A stretch of DNA of 64,000 bases, from assembly GCA_029948255.1 (NCBI GenBank), contig JALIZF010001914.1:496001-560000 (forward strand), written 5' to 3'. The notes under the pieces were generated by a model, which saw nothing but the letters and a program-made list of their open reading frames with translations, did no database searches and was not told where the DNA came from. The position numbers and the translations under genes were made by a program. Origin of the DNA: Telmatactis stephensoni (Eukaryota; Cnidaria; Anthozoa; Actiniaria; Isophelliidae). Positions within the stretch are counted from its first letter, which is position 1, and each line of letters starts with the position of its first letter. This document shows positions 44,701 through 53,700 of this stretch, piece by piece.

Positions 44701-47700
44701 CATTACCAAACACACAACGTGTTCCTAGTATTGATGGGACACCTCCTTTGGCAGTGGAATCATCAACTTGCATCTTATTAGGTATAGGCTTAGATGGTGA
44801 TGATAATGCAATGTATGCAAAAGCAGTTTTTGTTGTCTTTTGGATGGGTTTTATCTCATCTGACATCTGCTTGGATGGTTCTTTGTCTTCTGGTATCTCT
44901 TTTGATAGTACTTTCTCTTCCGGCATCTCTTGGGAGGGTTCTTTCTCTTCTGACATCTCTTGGGGGGGTTCTTTCTCTGATAATATCCCTTCTGATTGTC
45001 GTTCTAATATCTCTTGGGAGAGTTCTTTCTCTTTAGCCACTTCTGGTATCTCTTTTGATAGTTCTTTCTCTTCTGACATCTCTTTGTGGGGTTCTTTCTC
45101 TGATAATATCCTTTCTGATTGTCGTTCTAATATCTCTTGGGAGAGTTCTTTCTCTTTAGCCAATATCTTTTTGGATGGTTCTTCCTCTTCAACTGGTGTC
45201 TTCTTGGATGGTTCTTTCTCTTCTAATGGTCCTTTGGATTGTTCTTTTTCTTCATGTTTCCCATTGCTATGCTGAACACAGTTGTCACCATTTTGACCCA
45301 TAGGTGGGCCTGGTGTAAATGTTTGCTGTTCTTTCTTTTCCTCTAAAATTACTCCTGTTCCTTGCACATTTTCTTTAACTAACTTGAAATCTTTTCCACC
45401 AGATGATTCCTTAGCTCCCTTTTCACTGACAGGTACAGATCCTTCATTTGGAAGTTTGTCTCCTTTGGCAGTGGAATCATCAACTTGCATCTTATTAGGT
45501 ATAGGCTTAGATGGTGATGATAATGCAATGTATGCAAAAGCAGTTTTTGTTGTCTTTTGGATGGGTTTTATCTCATCTGACATCTGCTTGGATGGTTCTT
45601 TGTCTTCTGGTATCTCTTTTGATAGTACTTTCTCTTCCGGCATCTCTTGGGAGGGTTCTTTCTCTTCTGACATCTCTTGGGGGGGTTCTTTCTCTGATAA
45701 TATCCCTTCTGATTGTCGTTCTAATATCTCTTGGGAGAGTTCTTTCTCTTTAGCCACTTCTGGTATCTCTTTTGATAGTTCTTTCTCTTCTGACATCTCT
45801 TTGTGGGGTTCTTTCTCTGATAATATCCTTTCTGATTGTCGTTCTAATATCTCTTGGGAGAGTTCTTTCTCTTTAGCCAATATCTTTTTGGATGGTTCTT
45901 CCTCTTCAACTGGTGTCTTCTTGGATGGTTCTTTCTCTTCTAATGGTCCTTTGGATTGTTCTTTTTCTTCATGTTTCCCATTGCTATGCTGAACACAGTT
46001 GTCACCATTTTGACCCATAGGTGGGCCTGGTGTAAATGTTTGCTGTTCTTTCTTTTCCTCTAAAATTACTCCTGTTCCTTGCACATTTTCTTTAACTAAC
46101 TTGAAATCTTTTCCACCAGATGATTCCTTAGCTCCCTTTTCACTGACAGGTACAGATCCTTCATTTGGAAGTTTGTCTCCTTTGGCAGTGGAATCATCAA
46201 CTTGCATCTTATTAGGTATAGGCTTAGATGGTGATGATAATGCAATGTATGCAAAAGCAGTTTTTGTTGTCTTTTGGATGGGTTTTATCTCATCTGACAT
46301 CTGCTTGGATGGTTCTTTGTCTTCTGGTATCTCTTTTGATAGTACTTTCTCTTCCGGCATCTCTTGGGAGGGTTCTTTCTCTTCTGACATCTCTTGGGGG
46401 GGTTCTTTCTCTGATAATATCCCTTCTGATTGTCGTTCTAATATCTCTTGGGAGAGTTCTTTCTCTTTAGCCACTTCTGGTATCTCTTTTGATAGTTCTT
46501 TCTCTTCTGACATCTCTTTGTGGGGTTCTTTCTCTGATAATATCCTTTCTGATTGTCGTTCTAATATCTCTTGGGAGAGTTCTTTCTCTTTAGCCAATAT
46601 CTTTTTGGATGGTTCTTCCTCTTCAACTGGTGTCTTCTTGGATGGTTCTTTCTCTTCTAATGGTCCTTTGGATTGTTCTTTCTCTTCATGTTTCCCATTG
46701 CTATGCTGAACACAGTTGTCACCATTTTGACCCATAGGTGGGCCTGGTGTAAATGTTTGCTGTTCTTTCTTTTCCTCTAAAATTACTCCTGTTCCTTGCA
46801 CATTTTCTTTAACTAACTTGAAATCTTTTCCACCAGATGATTCCTTAGCTCCCTTTTCACTGACAGGTACAGATCCTTCATTTGGAAGTTTGTCTTTGTC
46901 TGAATCTTGATTTATATGTGGCTGGAGGACACCAGGCTGGGTGTTATCTGTTTGTTTGCATGAAATGAATCAAAATTGCTATATTAGTGAAATCTTTTGT
47001 TAAATTGTCATTCATTCATTTATTCATTCACTCTTTATACCTCCCTTAGCCTGCATAGCAAGATTTCTTTGAGGAAAGCAAGGATTTATTGGGGAGAGGA
47101 GAGGGGAAAGGAGAAGATGCTTTAGCCTGCGCAGCCTGGCTCTTTTGGGGAAGGGCCGGAAGGGGGAGGGGGAGGGGGAGGGGAAGAAAAAGGAAGCTAC
47201 GCAGGCTAAAAATCCTTGCAAGCAAACACCCCAATTTTGTAAACCCACGTTAATGTGACAAGTGATTACTGTGAAGTTTATAATAAGTACACGGAGACAC
47301 GGAGATGTTCCTACGTGCGTGTCTTTATTCTCTAGCCCTATATGTATCGTATTACAACGTAGAACAGTAACACAGGAAACCCAACACCTCCCTTTCTAGG
47401 ATATAATGTATATATATCATTTAAATAATTACTGGTTACTAATTCATTAATCACTTTCTTTGTCTGTAATTGTCTTATGGCTATTATATATATATATTAT
47501 GTGTAAAACTGGGATTAAAATAAAATGTTCATAGATTGAGTCTTTCTGGTGGTTTGACTTCTCGTCCGGATCGGGTTATAGTTGGAGTAGGTGTGGTCAG
47601 TTGCAGAGGTTGTTCTTCTGTTCCCTCATTAGGGCTTGATACAAGCTGACGTCGGTTCCTCCTCAGTAAGGACTTGTCAGTCTGCACAATATATGAGCGA

Positions 47701-50700
47701 GGTTCTTCTGCTTCCCTTGTGACGGTTGCATCAGTTTTCATGTCGGAGACCCACACCTTCTCACCTGGGTGAAGCTTTGGTAGTTCCTTCGCTTTGTGAG
47801 TGTTGTTGTAGTTTTCTGCTTGCCTAACTTTGTAGCTGGATTCCTTCTGTAGGATGTCCGAGAGTGCAGGCCATTTTGGGTTGAGTTTGTCAGGGTTCAA
47901 TGGCAGATTAGACCTCACTCTTCGTCCAAAGAGTAGTTCAGCAGGGCTGTACCCATTGTGAATGGGTGTCGAGCGGTATGTCAGCAATGCAAGGTAAGGA
48001 TCTTTACATTTCTTCAGCATACTTTTCACCGTTTGAACTGTCCTCTCTGCTTCTCCGTTGCTTTGGGGGTATCTTGGACTGCTGGTTAAGTGTGTAAACC
48101 CCCATTCGTCAGCAAACTTAGCAAACTCAGCGGCGGAGTACTGTGGTCCATTATCAGAGAAGACAAGTTCTGGTATTCCGTGGCGGGCAAAGAATGATTT
48201 GAGGTGATTAATAACCTCTTCGCTGGTTGAGTTCCTTAGTAGTGCTATTTCAGGATATCTAGAAAAGTAGTCTACCAGGAGAACATATTCCTTTCCATTC
48301 ATTAGTGAAATAAATCAGTAGCAACTTTTTGCCAGGGACGATCAGGAAGAGGTGGTAACATCATTGGTTCTGGGTTTTGTGTTCTCTCTCTACAGCAGGT
48401 TGCACATGTTGTCACCATGTCCTCAATCTGTTTGTTAAGGCCTGGCCACCAGACAGATTCACGAGCTCGTTCTCTACATTTCCTGATTCCAAGATGACCT
48501 GTATGTAGCTTGTCAAGGATTTCTAGTCTCATGGATGAAGGAATTATCAATCTCGAGTCTTTCATGAGTAGGCCCTGTTGGACTGTAATGTGGGCTCTCT
48601 CTTGCCAGTATGGAGCGATAGGTGAGACGACTTGATGTTTCTCTGGCCAACCCGCAGCACAATATTCTTTCAACTTGCGGCATATTTCGTCCTCGTTTTG
48701 GTGGAGTCGAATATTTTCCAGTTGTCTCTCCGTTGCTGGTAAGTTATCTAGGATCGATAGCACGTATAGGCTGAGGTCTTTGTTCAGCTGTTGATCTTCT
48801 TTGGTAAGGGGCTTGGTGAGTGGCGCTCTCGAAAGCGTATCTGCTGCGTATAGTTCTTTACCAGGAATGTGAACTATGCGATAGGAGTACTTCATGAGAC
48901 GCATCCTGAAGCGCTGTATTCTCGGTGGTAGCTCGTCGAGGTTCTTTGTGCCCAGTAGGGGAACTAGAGGCTTGTGGTCGGTCTCTATTGTGATGTCTTT
49001 CCCAAGGATGTAGTCACTAAATTTCTCACAAGCCCACGTAGTTGCAAGGGCTTCTTTCTCAATCTGTGCATAGCGCTGTTCTGTGCTTGTCATTGATCTT
49101 GAAGCGTATGCGATTGGCTTTCTTGTGCCATCTTCCTCCTCTTGTAGAAGTACAGCACCGAGACCATAAGAAGATGCATCTGCAGATAGAATAGTATGCT
49201 TGGAGGGATCATAGTGTGTTAGTATCGGGGTACAACTGAGTTCTTCTTTCAGTTCATTGAATGTTTTTTGTTGGGCAGCTCCCCAAACAAACTCGTTCTT
49301 CTGGCTGAGTAGGTCTCGTAGAGGCTTTGTCTTGTCAGCAAGGTGGGGGATGAATTTGCCCAGCTGGTTCACCATGCCTAGGAAGCGACGCACTTCTCCT
49401 ACAGTTTGAGGGATATCCATTTCTCGCACTGCTTCTGTTTTGTCAGGGTCAGACTTTACTCCTGCGGCATTGATAATGTACCCAGCAAACTTTATTTCGC
49501 TCTTGGAAAATTCACATTTGTCTTTGTTGAGAGTGATTTGAGCTTCGTTGAGTTTTCGTAGAACTGCGTGTAGTCTGCGATCATGTTCGGCTTGATCCTT
49601 TCCATGTATCAGAATGTCATCCAATAATGATATCGCTCCAGAGGTTCCTTCTAGCTCTTGGCTGATTTTCTTTTGATAATGTTCTGGTGCAGATTTCACA
49701 CCGAACGGCATACGGTTGAAGCAATATCTCCCGAATGGAGTAATGAATGTAGTGAGCAGTCGTGAATCTTCAGCCAACTTTTCTTGCCAGAAGCCTGAGT
49801 TGGCATCTACCTTGGAGAAAACTGTAGATCCATTCACTGCTGATAGAAGGTGGTCTATCCTTGGGAGGGGGTGTGTCTCTCTTTTGACACTTTCGTTGAG
49901 CTTCGTCAGGTCGACGCAGATACGGACGTTGCCATCTTTCTTGGGGACGACAACCATCCCGGCACACCAATCTGTAGGCTGTTCGACTTTTGAGATTACA
50001 CCGAGGTTTTCCATTCTTTCAAGTTCCTTTTTTACTTTGTCCATCAGTGGAAGGGCTACACGTCGTGGGGTGGTTAAAGCAAAAGGTTTGGCATTTTCAT
50101 CTAATTCGATGTGGAATTCTCCTTTGAGCTCGCCCAGGCCCTCAAATAGCTTTGGATACTGCGTTTGAATTTCCTCTTTGACACTTTCGATTTCCACCTC
50201 ATTTACTCTTTCAACCAAGTGTAGTGCATCAATTGCAGGGCGACCCAGTAGGGGTTCTTTGAGGTTTTCGATGACGTAAACTTCAGTCGTTGTTGTATTT
50301 CCGCTCATCGTTTTGACTTGTTTCTACCACTCCTTTGACAGAGAGCGGTGAATGTCCTGGGCCGAACAATTTCCGGCGAGAGTTCCTCAGAGGTTTCAAC
50401 TGTGCATTGTTACTCGGGCTACCTGTGGTAGCTCGAGTCTAGGTTTACCTTTTCGGTCTATCTATCAATCTATCAATCTATCTATCAACGTCGCAAATGG
50501 GCAAATTACCCAGAAGCCTTTGGGGTACACTGTTGACCACGAGGCTTCCTGTGGTCACGAGAGATTGAGAACAAAATGGCGGACGCTATCAATCGGAATT
50601 TTTTTCGAACTATTGGCTTTTAATCTCAAGATACTTTGCTTTAATCGTTAATATCGAATTCTCGAATTTAGTGATGACCTTCTTACCAGCTGTTGTAATC

Positions 50701-53700
50701 AACTTATAATGTATTGATCGTCCAAGAACACGATACAAATCGATTTGTGGCAGCGAACTTCACTTGAGGACAGACATGTAAGACACGGAGATATTGTCTT
50801 TTAATAGATCAGTAGTTTGTTTAAAATAATATTTCACTACTGCTTGCACATAATATTTGCTTACACGGTGTCTACAGTCATGCTCTTCCTGAGAGCCGTG
50901 TTAAAAACGAACTAATTAACTAACAATATCTACAATGTTTGTTTTAGTTAACTAGAAAGACTAGGAGATTCTTGCCTTTGCGTAATAAGGTGACTAGGGT
51001 GTATTCAATAATTAAGCCAGGAAACAGGAATTAGTAAATGGTGCAAAATTACACCAAATAAACAATGGAAAACAAATGATTTTTTGTTATTAACTTATAA
51101 ATATTTAGTGCAAATATATGTATTTTGTACAATGTCATTTTTATATTGAATGCACTTTATTGTCAATCATGTTCAATGTTAGCAGATAAAAATATAGTGA
51201 TGGATAATCATGGAAATGATAGTAATGTTTATGAGACCTTATATTAGCAACAGTTGAAGAATAGTTTTAGAATACATGTACAAAATGATATTTTCAATCA
51301 ATGAAAAGTGATACTCAACCACAAATTTGTACAAGCTTTTTGCAACCATGTTCACAGAAACAAGATAAAGTGGATTGAATTGAAGATATTACTGTATGTA
51401 GTAGTATCAGATTGATGTGCATGGAGGAGCTATACATGGTATCGGTAATGAGCATATATTGTATGACATTACACTTCTTCAAATAAAGCATCAGGAACTG
51501 ACTACTGCTATAATCATTGATCTGCTCCATGCATATTAAAAACATGGTAATACATGTATCGAAAAGTTGTGTTAAGAAACTGAAATGATTTCATAGAAAG
51601 GTAACTGTGGTACTTCTAGAACCCGAGGGGGGGGGGGCTCTATTGTAAAAGGATCGGGTATGCTCGTCGTATCTCTTAGGGGTAAAAATCAGCGATTTGG
51701 TATCTTTTAGGGTGTTAAAATTGAAGTTCAGAGTTTTAGCATTTCCTGGTCTCTAAGAGAATATCAAAAGAGCCCATCTCTTAATATTTTGTTCTCAAAT
51801 GGAAGAAATTTACCCAACAAAAGCGTGTCGACCATCAAATTTTGTGCTCATAATAATAATGTTCATTAGCTTGTTATCGCTGGTATCTCTTAGGGGTTAA
51901 AAAATCGTCCGGCCACGCCCTTTTAAAAAGACTTCCGGTATCTTTTAGGGGTATTTTTGAAAATTTCCGACGAGCATACCCGATCCTTTTACAATGGAGT
52001 CCCCCCCCGGGTTCTAGAATCTACCAATGTGACAATGGCAATATCAAAATCATTTTAACTTGGATATCGAAACAGTCTGCCACAGTTTGTTTCCATAAAT
52101 CAAAGTAAAAAAGTACAGAATAGAAATTTAAATTGTGTGAGATAGGATCATTTGGTAGGCATTTACAAAATAAAGCAGACTGTATACTGTATATGTCTGG
52201 CATGATAAAAAGACCAGCAGTATATTAATAACCACCATGATGTGGTACAATTATGTACAAACTACTTTCTCTCCAATATAATTTGTGTTCTACTCTGGGA
52301 GTGCTTGTCATGCATTTTTGCAATCAAAAGACACTGACAAGTCAAACTGGTTTCCATCAACTTCTGTTCTCCATTTCTCCCCAAGTACTATACACAGGTG
52401 TAGCCCGAGTGAACGCCTATTAGGCGTCTAGTTGTAAATGCTCTCGGGTATAACAGTGACGTCAGCTCCGGTGTCGAGTTTAAACGTCACGCTCGTCTCT
52501 CCGATGAATAGTTTCACGTGCCATTTTGAGTCGGTTTTATTCTTTGATCGTACCTCTCCCAGAAATGCCCCGTTTTCGCTATCACTATCGCTGTCTTGTT
52601 CCACGGCACTTTTTCCCCTGCAAACAGAAGCATAATGTCCGATCTTCTGGCAGTGGAAACATTTGTTTGATGTAGCAGGACACTCTTGGCGTCGATGTGG
52701 CGGTGACCTACCACAGCGATGACAGACATTATCGGCAAGGTTCTTGGGTCTCGATTGGGATGTCTGGAATTCTCGATGTTGTTTATCTGAGTTTTCCAAG
52801 TCTAATCGTCGGTACGAGTTGTTTTTTACTCGTGCCCAGGCCTTTAGGCCGGGAACGAGTTATAAAATGCAACTGTTTTTTTTCCTGTGTTCGTCTCGAG
52901 AATGCAGCATTCTTGCGCAATCGGTCACGTGTTACACCCCTGATTGGTTAAGAACGTAAAAAACAATGCCCCTCATTCATCACCTCCGTAGTGAACGCCA
53001 GCGAGGAACTTTAGGAATGCAACATGGCCGACTACAAAGAAAATAGCTTTCAGAGACAGGCTTTTCCTGGAGTGGCACAATGTAATTTGGAGCTTTTAAC
53101 TCGAGAAATACCTATATACTTATAAGAGCTTCAGAATGGGCTGTTATTTTGAGCTTCATCTCCAATAGTTTGACCAAATATCGAACTCTCAATGGAGTAC
53201 TTGAAAAGTGAAGCTCTCGCGACTCGGAGGAATTCCTTTGAGCTGGAAATCTACGAATTTCTCACCCTACATGTTGCTAAACGAACGCATATAGAGGCAA
53301 GTCAATTATATTTTTCATTCAAGCATTCGAGAGATCTTGAGACGTTTTTGTAATGAATTTTAACACAATTCTGGCCAGACAATTTATTTATATATTTTCA
53401 TGGAACCAAGGCTCTGTTTGACCCGATGCGTTTGGTCACGTAATAGATAAAACATCTGAAACATGAGCGAAAAAATACACGATTTGTTATTGTGTCAAAA
53501 ACGTCGTTGTAGAAGTTTTTACAGCAAACACGTGAGATATATAGTAAAATAAAAAGTTGAATAAAATGGTATATTTTTGCATGTTGGAGATATCTAATAC
53601 CATGCATGATAATAGAGGGACAGAGGCAAACACTAAGCTGCTGACAGACAAATTGACGAATCAGACATTCTTTAAAGAGGTCAAAAATGGTCTATATTAT

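Noticed and set aside
44748..46709. Plus-strand reading frames of 80-202 codons repeated three times
   Set aside because: Antisense shadows of the triplicated RNF213 exon 2; minus-strand frame matches gene phase and continues from exon 1 and into exon 3.
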